Assembly (NCBI RefSeq): GCF_047324175.1
Contig: NZ_CP178732.1
Coordinates: 5,580,001 to 5,644,000, forward strand
Direction of reading: 5' to 3'
DNA: 64,000 nt
Source: Acerihabitans sp015654925
Lineage (GTDB): Bacteria > Pseudomonadota > Gammaproteobacteria > Enterobacterales > Enterobacteriaceae
A model generated the notes under the pieces. It saw only the letters and a list, made by a program, of their open reading frames with translations, did not search any database and was not told the DNA's origin. The position numbers and the translations under genes are program-made. This document shows, piece after piece, positions 53,644-63,566 of the stretch (its first letter is position 1; every line of letters begins with the position of its first letter).

Positions 53644-54888
53644 ATGCAAGCTACCTTATCTCCTTCCACCCGGCTGGGTCGGAAGGCGTTGTTGTTTCCG
53701 TTATGCCTGGTGCTGTTTGAATTCACCGTTTATATCGGCAATGACATGATCCAGCCGGGCCTGATGGAGGTCATCGCATCATTTAACGCCGGGCGCGAAT
53801 GGGTGCCGACGTCAATGACCGCCTACCTTGCCGGCGGCATGGTACTGCAATGGTTATTAGGACCGTTGTCGGATCGGCGCGGCCGCCGTCCGGTGATGCT
53901 GGCGGGGGTGGCATGCTTTATTTGCGCCTGCCTGGGCATTTTGCTGGTCGATACCATAGAGCAATTTATGGCGATGCGCTTTTTACAGGGTTTCGGGTTG
54001 TGCTTTATCGGTGCGGTAGGCTATGCCACCATTCAGGAATCATTCGACGAGGCCACCTGTATTAAAATTACCGCCCTGATGGCCAATGTCGCGCTGATCG
54101 CCCCGCTGTTAGGGCCTTTGGCCGGTTCACTGATTATCCATTTCGCCCCCTGGCAGGCCATGTTTATCCTGTTTGCCGCCCTGGCGGCCATTGCCCTGGT
54201 CGGCCTATGGCGGGCGATGCCCGAAACCGCCTCGCGTCTGGGGGAATCCTTCTCCCCCGCCGGGCTGTGGCAAGATTATAAAGTGGTATTGACCAACCGC
54301 CAGTTCCTCTATGGGGCCCTGGCCATCGGGTTCGCCTGCCTGCCGCTGTTGTCATGGCTGGCGCAGTCGCCGGTGATCCTGATGGGGGATGAGGGCCTGA
54401 CATCGGTGGAATATGGTTTGCTGCAGCTGCCGGTCTTCGGCGCGCTGATGCTGGGGAATATTACCCTGGCGCGGTTAAGCGGCCGGCGCACGGTAGATCG
54501 CCTGATTAAGTTCGGCGCCGCGCCCATTATCGGCGGGCTCGCGCTAGCCGCCGTAGCGACCGTGCTCTGGCCCCATGCCTACTTGTGGATGACCGCCGGC
54601 ATGAGCCTGTATGCCTACGGCATCGGCGTGGCCAACGCCGGCTTATACCGCCTGACGCTCTTCTCGTGCGCCATGAGCAAGGGCACGGTATCCGCCGCGT
54701 TGGGCATGCTTAATATCCTGATGTACAGCCTGGGCATTGAACTGGCCAAGTCCCTTTACGCCCAGGGCGGCAGCGGTCTATTTAGTCTGTTCAACCTGCT
54801 GAGCGTGCTGGGCTGGTATACGCTGGTGCGGCTGTTTATCCGCCGCCGCGCCGCGCCCCTGGCATCAATACCTACCGCCGCGTTATAA
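53644..54888 (+). CDS. mdfA: Multidrug MFS transporter MdfA
   Basis: 414 residues, 12 membrane helices. RLGRKALLFPLCLVLFEFTVYIGNDMIQPG matches E. coli MdfA, including the membrane-embedded acidic residues E26 and D34; motif A GPLSDRRGRRPVML, and GAVGYATIQESFDEATCIKITALMANVALIAPLLGP. It exports cationic and neutral drugs in exchange for protons. Convergent with uxaB, 7-base gap. Confidence 0.95.
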   Translation: MQATLSPSTRLGRKALLFPLCLVLFEFTVYIGNDMIQPGLMEVIASFNAGREWVPTSMTAYLAGGMVLQWLLGPLSDRRGRRPVMLAGVACFICACLGILLVDTIEQFMAMRFLQGFGLCFIGAVGYATIQESFDEATCIKITALMANVALIAPLLGPLAGSLIIHFAPWQAMFILFAALAAIALVGLWRAMPETASRLGESFSPAGLWQDYKVVLTNRQFLYGALAIGFACLPLLSWLAQSPVILMGDEGLTSVEYGLLQLPVFGALMLGNITLARLSGRRTVDRLIKFGAAPIIGGLALAAVATVLWPHAYLWMTAGMSLYAYGIGVANAGLYRLTLFSCAMSKGTVSAALGMLNILMYSLGIELAKSLYAQGGSGLFSLFNLLSVLGWYTLVRLFIRRRAAPLASIPTAAL

Positions 54889-54895
54889 GCGTGGG

Positions 54896-56347
54896 CTACA
54901 GATATTCGGCCAGGACGGCGCGCACGCCATCTGTAAGAATACCCTGTAGCTGCGCCGTCACCCGGTCCGCCAGCCCGGGCAGCAGGCTAAGATCCCGCTC
55001 CCACAGCCCGGTATCGGCTAAAATATCCCGCACCAGCCATTCGAGGGGAATCTCCCGCGCGTCCACTTGCCGCCAGAGCGCGGCAAACTGCGCCAGTGCA
55101 TGCTCGTCATCCTGCAAAGGATAACCGCCGCCGTCGCGTTTACCGCGATAAAAAGCCAACAGCGCGGCCAGGGCCAGGGTCAGGCGGGGAGGAATGGCGC
55201 CCGTACGTTCCCGCCACGCCAGCAACCGGGGCAACAGGCGGGTACGGAACTTGGTCGTGCCGTTCAGGGCGATGGATAACAGTTGGTGACGGATAAAGGG
55301 GTTGCGAAACCGGTTCAATACCGCCGCCGCAAAAGAAGCCAACTGGTCCGGGGGCAAATCCAGTACGGGAATAATATCCTCGCTCAGCATGCGCTGTATA
55401 AAGGCGCTGATTTGACGGTCCTCCATCGCTTGGCCCACGGTATCCAACCCGGCCAGAAAGGCCAGGGGCACCATGGCGGTATGGGCGCCGTTGAGGATGG
55501 CCACCTTACGTTCCTTATAAGGTTTTATATCGTCCACGATGCGGACATTGAGCGCCAGGCGATCTAAACCCAGCGCGGCCTTCAGCCGTTCCGGTCCCTG
55601 AATCACCAGCAAATAGAAATACTCGGCGGTATCAAGGAAAGCATCGTGATAGCCCAGCTCGGTTTCCAGCGCGGCCGCTTCTGCGGCGGGATAACCGGTC
55701 ACGATCCTATCCACCAGCGTAGAGCAAAACAGGTTGTCGCGCTCCACCCAGCGGCAAAAATCCCCGGGCAAGGCCCAAAGCGCGGCGTAACGCAGTACCA
55801 GCGCTTTTAACGTCTCGCCGTTATAATCAATCAGCTCGCAGGGCAATATGATCCATCCCTTATCCGCCGCGCCGTCAAAATGGCGGTAACGCTCATACAG
55901 CAGGCGGGTCAGCTTGGCGGGGAAACTGGCGGGCGGTCTGTCGTCAAAGCGGTCGTCGGCGACAAAGGCGATTCCCGCCTCGGTGGTATTGGAAAAAACA
56001 AATCGGATATTGGCATCGCCCGCCAGTTGCAAATATTCATCGAATTGCCGGTATATCGCAATTTCGCGATTCACCGAGCGGATCAGCCGCGCTTCCCGCA
56101 CCGCCTCGCCCTGTTCGTTCAAACCGCGGATCACGGTGGTATAAAGCCCATCCTGGGTATTCAACGACGGCGGAAAATCGGTATTAATGGGGCGAACAAT
56201 AACAATGCCGGCATCCAGATCGGTGTGTTCATTTAACAAATCAATTTGCCAGTCCATAAAAGCGCGCAGGAAATTGCCTTCGCCGAATTGAATAATACGA
56301 TCGGGATGCTGGCGGCCGGGATATTCCCGCCGGTTAAGTGATTTCAT
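54896..56347 (-). CDS. uxaB: Tagaturonate reductase (altronate oxidoreductase) UxaB
   Basis: 483 residues from the ATG at 56347 (AAGGA upstream) giving MKSLNRREYPGRQHPDRIIQFGEGNFLRAF, as in E. coli UxaB. NAD-binding part with RIIQFGEGNFLR and VVRPI-like segment; substrate domain with DIKPYKERKVAILNGAHTA and GTTKFRTRLLP. Converts D-tagaturonate to D-altronate. It is encoded 94 bases after lgoD on the same strand, which produces its substrate, so the two make one step after the other. Confidence 0.96.
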   Translation of the reverse strand: MKSLNRREYPGRQHPDRIIQFGEGNFLRAFMDWQIDLLNEHTDLDAGIVIVRPINTDFPPSLNTQDGLYTTVIRGLNEQGEAVREARLIRSVNREIAIYRQFDEYLQLAGDANIRFVFSNTTEAGIAFVADDRFDDRPPASFPAKLTRLLYERYRHFDGAADKGWIILPCELIDYNGETLKALVLRYAALWALPGDFCRWVERDNLFCSTLVDRIVTGYPAAEAAALETELGYHDAFLDTAEYFYLLVIQGPERLKAALGLDRLALNVRIVDDIKPYKERKVAILNGAHTAMVPLAFLAGLDTVGQAMEDRQISAFIQRMLSEDIIPVLDLPPDQLASFAAAVLNRFRNPFIRHQLLSIALNGTTKFRTRLLPRLLAWRERTGAIPPRLTLALAALLAFYRGKRDGGGYPLQDDEHALAQFAALWRQVDAREIPLEWLVRDILADTGLWERDLSLLPGLADRVTAQLQGILTDGVRAVLAEYL

Positions 56348-56441
56348 ATCACAGTCCTTAATTTTGGCCAAACGGCACCGTAGGTTATCCACTGCGATAA
56401 CGATTAGCGGTGCGTTTGAGATAGTGAGTCGCTAGGTTTAT

Positions 56442-57464
56442 TCAGAACTGAATAACGCCTTTGATTAAATCGCGGTTATTAATCACCTCGCTTTCATAAA
56501 TATCCGCCAGCGTGTCAAAGTTAAATCGGTGGGTAAGCATCATTTCAGCCGATATTTTCCCCTCGGCCATTAAACGCCCGACTTTGGCGAAATCCTCGGG
56601 AGTAGCATTACGGCTGCCCATCATGGTGGTTTCTTTTTTATGAAAATCAGGGTCGGCAAATTGCAGATTGCCTTTAAACAAGCCGACGAATACAATGCCG
56701 CCGCCGTGGCGGATTAAATTAACCGTATTATTCATCGCGTGCTGATTACCGGTGGCGTCGATCACCTTGGCCGCCAGCATACCTGAAAATTGTTTGCGCA
56801 ATTGCGACTTGAAATCCGTTGCGCCCGGGTCCAATGTCGCCACTCCCAGCGTCTGTTCGACGTGCCGCCGGCGCTGTTCGCTGGTGTCGGCCACCACGAC
56901 TTTCGCCCCGTCGGCGATGCCGATCGCCGCGACGCCCAGGCCAATGGGACCGGCGCCCACCACCAGCAGATGGTCTTTAGCCGCAACGGCCGCGCGGCGT
57001 ATGGCATGGGCGCTGATGGCAAAGGGTTCAATCAGGGCGGCGGCCACCGGGTCGACATCGTCCACGACCAGCAAATTACTGACCGGCACACACAGATATT
57101 CGCTAAAACCGCCGTCCTGATGCACCCCGATAACCGAGATATTTTCGCAACAGTTGGTGCGGCCGCTTCGGCAAGCGCCGCAACGCTGGCAGGCGACGTA
57201 AGGGATGACCGCAACCCGCTGGCCGGCATGCAGATTAAATACTTTGCTGCCGACGCCGACAATTTCTCCACAAATTTCATGGCCTAAAATGCGCGGATAG
57301 CTGAAAAACGGCTGGTTGCCGGACCAGGCGTGGATATCGGTTCCGCAGATGCCGACATACTTGATTTTAATCAGCGCTTCGCTGGGCGCGGGCAGCGGCT
57401 GGGTGCGCTGTTGATATACCAATTTGGCGGGTTCCTGGCAGACCAGGGTCTTCATGGTGGTCAT
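56442..57464 (-). CDS. lgoD: L-galactonate 5-dehydrogenase LgoD
   Basis: 340 residues, same length as E. coli LgoD (YjjN). Zinc-dependent alcohol dehydrogenase: catalytic zinc region VGICGTDIHAW and GHEICGE, structural zinc cysteines in CQRCGACRSGRTNCC, NAD site VVGAGPIGLG. It oxidises L-galactonate to D-tagaturonate. ATG at 57464 has AAGGAG upstream. Divergent from lgoR. Confidence 0.96.
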   Translation of the reverse strand: MTTMKTLVCQEPAKLVYQQRTQPLPAPSEALIKIKYVGICGTDIHAWSGNQPFFSYPRILGHEICGEIVGVGSKVFNLHAGQRVAVIPYVACQRCGACRSGRTNCCENISVIGVHQDGGFSEYLCVPVSNLLVVDDVDPVAAALIEPFAISAHAIRRAAVAAKDHLLVVGAGPIGLGVAAIGIADGAKVVVADTSEQRRRHVEQTLGVATLDPGATDFKSQLRKQFSGMLAAKVIDATGNQHAMNNTVNLIRHGGGIVFVGLFKGNLQFADPDFHKKETTMMGSRNATPEDFAKVGRLMAEGKISAEMMLTHRFNFDTLADIYESEVINNRDLIKGVIQF

Positions 57465-57604
57465 AATATGCTCCTTGTGTGAGGTAGAGCCTGTTATTCA
57501 CCAAAACCACATACTGCGGGTGCGCCTTGAACTTTATTTGTGATAAAGGCCCGACAATTCAGTTTTAAATTGGTTTTAAATAGATAAAAAGCAGGAAGAG
57601 CCAT

Positions 57605-58510
57605 ATGAGCAGAACGCAAAACCTTCGCCAGAATGTGATCAACCAGGTGATTGACGGCATTGCCCTGGGCCATATCAGTTCGCCGCTGCCGTCGCAGGCG
57701 GCGCTGGCCGAGATGTACAACATCAGCCGCACTACCGTGCGCCACACGCTCGACCACTTGCTGGAGCGCGGGGTGCTGGAAAAAGCCGGCGAGTATTACA
57801 GTATCGTGCGCAAGCCCCTGGCAGACGATGGTTTTAATTGCATCAGCCGGCCCCAGGACGAACAGACCGCCATTTTCGAAGGGGCGTTTTATCATATGAT
57901 AAACCAGCGCCAACTGCGGGCCGGGGATACCTTTTCCGAACTGCAATTGGCGCGCTCGGCCAATGTCAGCCCGGTGGTGGTGCGCGAGTTCCTGCTGCGG
58001 TTTTGCCGTTATAACCTGATTGAAAATACCCGGCGCGGCCAGTGGCGCATGAAAAAATTCGATCAGGATTACGCTGAAAAGCTGTTTGAGCTAAGGGAAA
58101 TTCTGGAAACCCATGCCCTGAATCGCTTTATGAATCTTCCCGCCGACGATGAGCGCTGGCTGCAAATCAAAGAGCTGCTCGACCGCCACCGCCATCTCAG
58201 GGACACCATTGCCGGCAATTACCGCACGTTCTCCCAGCTTGACCGCGATTTCCATGCGCTGATCCTTTCAGCCGCCAATAATCCCTTTTTTAATCAATCC
58301 CTCGAAGTTATTTCGGTGATTTTTCATTTCCATTATCAGTGGGATGAGAGCGACCTGAAGCAGCGCAACCTGGTCGCCATCGAAGAGCATATGGCGATTC
58401 TCAGCGCGCTGCTTTGCCGTAACGATTTGAACGCCACCCGGGAGCTGCGCCGCCATCTGGATACCGCCAAACAATCGATGATCAGATCGATAAACCAATA
58501 CAGCGAATAA
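57605..58510 (+). CDS. lgoR: GntR-family regulator LgoR
   Basis: 301 residues. N-terminal winged HTH MSRTQNLRQNVINQVIDGIALGHISSPLPSQAALAEMYNISRTTVRHTLDHL and a second, FadR-type effector half with a further HTH-like segment. Strongly similar to E. coli LgoR (YjjM), including SVIFHFHYQWDESDLKQRN. It controls lgoT and lgoD in E. coli. The 140-base lgoD-lgoR gap, AT-rich with a TTTTAAAT repeat near 57560-57590, should hold its operator. Confidence 0.95.
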   Translation: MSRTQNLRQNVINQVIDGIALGHISSPLPSQAALAEMYNISRTTVRHTLDHLLERGVLEKAGEYYSIVRKPLADDGFNCISRPQDEQTAIFEGAFYHMINQRQLRAGDTFSELQLARSANVSPVVVREFLLRFCRYNLIENTRRGQWRMKKFDQDYAEKLFELREILETHALNRFMNLPADDERWLQIKELLDRHRHLRDTIAGNYRTFSQLDRDFHALILSAANNPFFNQSLEVISVIFHFHYQWDESDLKQRNLVAIEEHMAILSALLCRNDLNATRELRRHLDTAKQSMIRSINQYSE

Positions 58511-58859
58511 TCCATCGAGGCAAAAATGGCCTGGCGGTGGTTTTTTTCTTCATAAAAAACTGCCATAAAAAGCCGTTTAAAACCGATTAAGAACGGCAAA
58601 GTAATAGCTGTCCCACGATTTCGCCACAAAAATCCGCTGCCGCAAGTTTCTCCCCGTTACCCTCCCCTCAGCCAGCAATTTTACGCATGGCCGGGGCCGG
58701 CGCCCAGAATGTATTTCGCCGGCCCCACTACCGTTTGGTTTATGCGATATTTCCGCCGCACTGAAATACCTATGCCGCATTAAGGATAGGTAGGATTGAT
58801 CCCTGCGGCCGGTTATCTAATAACGACATTATAACGAAGTGGTACCCAGGAGTGAGAAA
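58511..58859. other. lgoR-lgoT intergenic region
   Basis: 349 bases without a gene. It starts with an imperfect T-rich hairpin (58525-58570) that may end lgoR and contains the lgoT promoter before the ribosome site AGGAG at 58847. I saw no clear operator. Confidence 0.55.
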
Positions 58860-60218
58860 ATGGAAAAGAGCAATATCGTGTTTGATCCCAGCACAGATCG
58901 GGAAAAACCGGCCGCGCAGATTATTCCGATACCTGCGGATGGCATCCCGTTACGCTCCGCAAGAATAAAAAAGATTCAGACCACGGCAATGATTTTGTTA
59001 TTCCTGGCGGCGGTCATTAATTTTCTCGATCGTAGTTCGCTGTCGGTGGCCAATCTCACTATTCGCGCAGATCTGGGCATTAATGCCACTGAAATAGGGA
59101 TGCTGCTATCCGCCTTCTCCCTGGCTTATGGTATTGCCCAATTACCCTGCGGCCCGCTGCTCGATCGCAAAGGTCCGCGCATTATGCTAGGGCTGGGGAT
59201 GTTTATTTGGTCGCTATTCCAGACGAGCGCCGGCCTGATTCATAGTTTTACGCAATTTATCCTGGTACGCATCGGGCTTGGTATCGGCGAAGCGCCAATG
59301 AACCCCTGCGGCGTTAAAGTGATTAACGATTGGTTTAATATTAAAGATCGCGGCCTGCCGATGGGCATATTCAACGCCGCCTCCACTATCGGCCTGGCCA
59401 TAAGTCCGCCCATCCTGGCCGCCATGATGCTGGCGATTGGCTGGCGCGGCATGTTTATTACCATCGGGTTGCTGGGCATCTTCCTATCGATCGGCTGGTA
59501 TGTTTTATATCGCAATAAAACCAGCTTTGCCCTGAGCCGCGAGGAACAAGCCTATCTTAATGCCGGCAGCGTCAGCGCGCGGGCCGAACCCATGAGTTTC
59601 CGGGAATGGCGGGGCTTGTTTAAAAACCGCACCATGTGGGGCATGATGCTGGGTTTCAGCGGCATTAATTATACCGCCTGGCTCTATCTTGCGTGGCTGC
59701 CAGGCTACCTGCAAAGCACCTATCACCTCAACCTGACCAGCACCGGTATGTTCTCATCCATCCCGTTCCTGTTTGGCGCGGCGGGTATGCTATCCAACGG
59801 TTTCGTCACCGATTATCTGGTGCGCCGCGGCATGGCTCCGCTAAAAAGCCGCAAAATCTGTATCGTAGCCGGCATGCTGCTTTCCGCCGCCTTTACCTCG
59901 ATAGTGGCGCGCGCCGATACCACCACCAGCGCGGTGTTGCTGATCGGTATGGCGCTGTTTTGCATCCATTTTGCCGGCACCTCCTGCTGGGGCCTGATTC
60001 ATGTGGGGGTAACCTCGCGCATGACCGCCTCGGTCGGCAGCATTCAAAATTTCGCCAGCTTTGTGTTCGCCTCTTTCGCGCCCGTCGTTACCGGCTGGAT
60101 CGTGGATACCACCCACTCCTTCAATCTGGCATTGACCATTTGTTCGTGTGTGACGGTCCTGGGCGCCCTGTCTTATATTTTTATCGTGCGCGATCCGATT
60201 GTTGATAGTAAAAGTTAA
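58860..60218 (+). CDS. lgoT: L-galactonate:proton symporter LgoT (MFS)
   Basis: 452 residues from the ATG at 58860 (AGGAGTG upstream). Twelve membrane helices of the anion:cation symporter (ACS) family: INFLDRSSLSVANLTIRADLGI, GPLLDRKGPRIMLGLGMFIWS, GIGEAPMNPCGVKVINDWF. Closest to E. coli LgoT (YjjL). Supplies L-galactonate to LgoD. Confidence 0.95.
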   Translation: MEKSNIVFDPSTDREKPAAQIIPIPADGIPLRSARIKKIQTTAMILLFLAAVINFLDRSSLSVANLTIRADLGINATEIGMLLSAFSLAYGIAQLPCGPLLDRKGPRIMLGLGMFIWSLFQTSAGLIHSFTQFILVRIGLGIGEAPMNPCGVKVINDWFNIKDRGLPMGIFNAASTIGLAISPPILAAMMLAIGWRGMFITIGLLGIFLSIGWYVLYRNKTSFALSREEQAYLNAGSVSARAEPMSFREWRGLFKNRTMWGMMLGFSGINYTAWLYLAWLPGYLQSTYHLNLTSTGMFSSIPFLFGAAGMLSNGFVTDYLVRRGMAPLKSRKICIVAGMLLSAAFTSIVARADTTTSAVLLIGMALFCIHFAGTSCWGLIHVGVTSRMTASVGSIQNFASFVFASFAPVVTGWIVDTTHSFNLALTICSCVTVLGALSYIFIVRDPIVDSKS

Positions 60219-60228
60219 CTTCACCTGC

Positions 60229-60252
60229 AAAAAAAAGCCGGCTTACGCCGGC
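60229..60252. terminator. Terminator between lgoT and aldB
   Basis: GCCGGC-TTAC-GCCGGC with an A8 run on the left. Read leftwards this gives a stem and U-tract for aldB; rightwards it ends lgoT without a U-tract. Confidence 0.75.
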
Positions 60253-60283
60253 CATATTATCGATGGTGATGTATGGACCCCGA

Positions 60284-61822
60284 TTAAAACAGCCCCAGCG
60301 GCTGGTCGGAATAGCTGACCAGCAGGCATTTGGTCTGTTGATAATGCTCCAGCATCATTTTGTGCGTCTCGCGCCCGATACCGGATTGTTTATAACCGCC
60401 GAAAGCGGCATGGGCGGGATAGGCGTGGTAGCAATTGGTCCAGACGCGCCCGGCCTGGATGCCGCGGCCCATTTTATAGGCGACGTTGCCGTCGCGGCTC
60501 CATACCCCGGCCCCCAGGCCGTAATCCGTATCGTTGGCCAGCGCCAGCGCCTCATCCATATCTTTAAAGGTGGCCACCGCCAGCACCGGACCGAAGATTT
60601 CCTCCTGGAACACCCGCATGCTGTTTTTACCCAGCAGGATGGTCGGCTCCAGATAGTACCCCTCGGACAATTGCCCCTCCATCTGTTTACGCCGGCCGCC
60701 GGTGAGGATTTCGGCGCCCTCTTTTTTGCCGATATCGATATAATTGAGAATGGTGTCCATTTGACCCGAGGAGACCTGGGCGCCCATTTGGGTACGGGTA
60801 TCAAGGGGATTGCCGCTGCGAATGGCCTCAACCCGTTTTACCGCCCGCTCCATAAAGCGTTCATAGATGGATTCCTGCACCAGCGCCCGGCTCGGGCAGG
60901 TACAAACCTCGCCCTGGTTAAAGGCAAACAGGGCAAATCCTTCCAGCGCCTTGTCAAAAAAGGCATCCTCTTTTTCCATCACGTCGGCAAAAAAGATATT
61001 GGGGGATTTGCCGCCCAGTTCCAGGGTAACCGGGATCAGGTTTTGCGTGGCATAACTCATGATTTGCCGGCCTACTTCCGTCGAGCCGGTAAAAGCGACT
61101 TTGGCGACCCGCTTCGACGTGGCCAGATATTCGCCGATCTCGTTGCCCGCGCCGTTGACCACGTTAAGCACCCCCGGCGGCAGCAGATCCCCGATGAGCT
61201 CCATCAGCACCAGGATCGACAGCGGGGTGAGCTTGGCCGGTTTTAACACGATGCAGTTCCCGGCGGCCAGGGCCGGGGCCATTTTCCAGCAGGCCATCAG
61301 CAGCGGGAAATTCCATGGGATGATTTGCGCCACCACGCCCAGCGGCTCATGGAAGTGATAAGCGACCGTGTCGGCGTCGATTTCACTGATGCCGCCCTCC
61401 TGCGCGCGAACGCAGGAAGCGAAATAGCGGAAATGGTCAATCGCCAGCGGCACGTCGGCACCGCTGGTTTCGCGGATGGGTTTGCCGTTATCCCAGGTTT
61501 CCACCGCGGCCAGCAGCTCAACGTTCTGTTCCATGCGATCGGCGATGCGCAGCAGAATAGTCGCCCGGGTTTGCACCGACATGGCGCCCCATTCCGCCTT
61601 GGCTTTATGCGCGGCGTCCAGCGCCAAATCCACATCGCCGGCGCTTGAGCTGGCGATTTCACACAGCGGCTGGCCGGTAATCGGCGTCAGGTTGACAAAA
61701 TAATCACCCTTTACCGGAGCGACCCATTCGCCGCCGATAAAGTTGTTATAACGTGGTTTGAGTTCGAGCGGGTAACCATATTCGCCGGGTATCAGCCGGC
61801 TGGAAGGGGGATTGTGGGCCAT
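60284..61822 (-). CDS. aldB: Aldehyde dehydrogenase AldB
   Basis: 512 residues, the exact length of E. coli AldB, with near-identical ends (C-terminus LLVSYSDQPLGLF). NAD(P)-binding IIPWNFPLLMACWK, glutamate in TLELGGKSPN, and the catalytic cysteine in FNQGEVCTCPSRAL. Oxidises acetaldehyde, propionaldehyde and related aldehydes. Stands alone with a 212-base upstream gap (61823-62034) in which no gene is seen. Confidence 0.97.
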   Translation of the reverse strand: MAHNPPSSRLIPGEYGYPLELKPRYNNFIGGEWVAPVKGDYFVNLTPITGQPLCEIASSSAGDVDLALDAAHKAKAEWGAMSVQTRATILLRIADRMEQNVELLAAVETWDNGKPIRETSGADVPLAIDHFRYFASCVRAQEGGISEIDADTVAYHFHEPLGVVAQIIPWNFPLLMACWKMAPALAAGNCIVLKPAKLTPLSILVLMELIGDLLPPGVLNVVNGAGNEIGEYLATSKRVAKVAFTGSTEVGRQIMSYATQNLIPVTLELGGKSPNIFFADVMEKEDAFFDKALEGFALFAFNQGEVCTCPSRALVQESIYERFMERAVKRVEAIRSGNPLDTRTQMGAQVSSGQMDTILNYIDIGKKEGAEILTGGRRKQMEGQLSEGYYLEPTILLGKNSMRVFQEEIFGPVLAVATFKDMDEALALANDTDYGLGAGVWSRDGNVAYKMGRGIQAGRVWTNCYHAYPAHAAFGGYKQSGIGRETHKMMLEHYQQTKCLLVSYSDQPLGLF

Positions 61823-62034
61823 GGTTTCTCCTTGACGCTATTATCTTACGGCGCCGTGCCAGTCCATCGCGAACGAGCCTGGCCGGCAAACGAACAGCGA
61901 ACAATTGCGAACAACAGCGACACGCAGCCAGAAGCCGGTCTGAACGCTTATTATTAACGTTAGCCGCTGCTGCCTGCGCAGAACAGGCCGATAGGGAGGG
62001 AATTTAAACTATTCGAGAAGCCTCACACTTTGGC

Positions 62035-62673
62035 TTATAACATTTCATCGGTATACAGCGCGGCCGCTACCGGCGGCGTCGTGCGGGCAAAACTGGCGCG
62101 GCTGAATAAGCGCTCCACCAGCGCCACCAGCGCCGGCCGGTCCACGCACCAGTTAGGCATGATGCGCCGATAATTGATCGCGCCCAGCGTACAGGCCACT
62201 GCGATATCGGCGAGCGTAAGCGCGGGGGTGTTCAGGCACTGCCTGTCGCGGGCATGGCGTTCCAGCGCATCCAGGCCCCGGCGGATTTTTTCACGCTGGC
62301 CCAGCAGCACCCCTTCGTTTTGCCCGTCGGGACTGCGCCGGCACTCCCTGACAATGGCCATCGTCGCATCCGTCACGCCGTCGGCCAGCGCTTCTATTTG
62401 CCGTACCCGCAGGGCGTCCAGCGGCTGCGCCGGCAACAGCCGCGGTTCGGGATACGTCAATTCCAGATATTGGGCGATAATAGGCGAATCGAAAAAGCTT
62501 TCCCCCCGCTCGTTTACCAGCACCGGCACCTTGCCCAGCGGATTGACCGCCGCCACGAGCTCGTCCCCGGCCCACGGAGCGGCGCTGACCAATTCAAAGA
62601 CAATGCCTTTTTCCAGCAATATCACGGAAATTTTCCGCACATAAGGACTGGTATAGCTGCCTATCAATTTCAT
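62035..62673 (-). CDS. yibF: Glutathione S-transferase-like protein YibF
   Basis: 212 residues from the ATG at 62673, directly behind GGAGGT; upstream residues in frame are not conserved. Thioredoxin-like N-domain MKLIGSYTSPYVRKISVILLEKG, with the NPLGKVPVL cis-proline and FDSPIIAQYLE glutathione motif, then the helical C-domain RVRQIEALADGVTDA. Clearly like E. coli YibF, whose substrate is unknown. Confidence 0.94.
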   Translation of the reverse strand: MKLIGSYTSPYVRKISVILLEKGIVFELVSAAPWAGDELVAAVNPLGKVPVLVNERGESFFDSPIIAQYLELTYPEPRLLPAQPLDALRVRQIEALADGVTDATMAIVRECRRSPDGQNEGVLLGQREKIRRGLDALERHARDRQCLNTPALTLADIAVACTLGAINYRRIMPNWCVDRPALVALVERLFSRASFARTTPPVAAALYTDEML

Positions 62674-62744
62674 CGGTTCACCTCCGGTTGCCATTATCCG
62701 AACGGGCGGGCCTGGACGTTACGCCTCCATCACATCCGGCCAGC

Positions 62745-63353
62745 TTAATGGAAGGACACGGTATTGAGTATACTTTTCACCAGCGCATTGTGCTCCTTGT
62801 CCGCGGCGGCGGGCGAAAGGACCTGCACGGTAATCACCCGATCGTGATAAGGCGTGATCAGCAGCGTGCCGATCATGGCATTGTCCTTCATCTCCTGTTC
62901 GGAATCGATGCGCAGGAATTTATGATCCCCGGCCATTACCGTAGTCTGCCCGGTTTTTTTGACATCCTTGAACTGCGTTTTCAGGCCGGACAGGGCGCCC
63001 TGGGCCATTTTGTTGAATGCCGATTCGCCGGTATCGTTGGCATCCCCGTTGACGGTACGCACGGTGCTGATGCCCACGACCTGCGAATGCTGACGGTTGG
63101 CGAACAGCTGAACCGCCACGCCGGTATCCTGGGGGGTCTTATCCTTCGGCGTTTGATCGACGAAATCCTGCGGCAATTGCAGGGTAATCTTGCCGTCGAG
63201 CAACGCCACGTTAAGCCCGTTGTGGATTTCCGCCACCGCCGCAGTGGACGCGGTAGCGGACCCGGGGGCGGCATTCGCCTGGCCGGCGGCGGCCAGCGCC
63301 GCTACGCCCGCCAGGGCAATCGCCGCCGTAATCTTGAAATAACGCATGACCAT
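62745..63353 (-). CDS. DcrB-family periplasmic protein
   Basis: 202 residues from the ATG at 63353 (AGGA 8 bases upstream). Sec signal peptide ending AAAGQANA-AP (cleaved about residue 28). The mature part, VALLDGKITLQLPQDFVDQTPKDKTPQDTGVAVQLFANRQHSQVVGI ... VLSPAAADKEHNALVKSILNTVSF, follows the DcrB fold pattern. E. coli DcrB is a lipoprotein, but no lipobox cysteine is present here, so it is either a soluble form or another member of the family. Function unknown. Confidence 0.75.
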   Translation of the reverse strand: MVMRYFKITAAIALAGVAALAAAGQANAAPGSATASTAAVAEIHNGLNVALLDGKITLQLPQDFVDQTPKDKTPQDTGVAVQLFANRQHSQVVGISTVRTVNGDANDTGESAFNKMAQGALSGLKTQFKDVKKTGQTTVMAGDHKFLRIDSEQEMKDNAMIGTLLITPYHDRVITVQVLSPAAADKEHNALVKSILNTVSFH

Positions 63354-63566
63354 GCCAAACATCCTTATAGCTATCGACAGAATAGCTTTTAGCATAGCCC
63401 CATTTTAAGCGCAGCGGTGGAGCCGATGCGTAATTTACCCCCATGCCGGTCGCGCCGTTGGCGGGGACAAAAGGCATGCTACGATAATTTTGCAACGGGG
63501 CCCGTGGGGTAGAATAATGGCTTATGGCTATTAGCCCCCAACCGTGAGTATACCAACGTGAATAAC

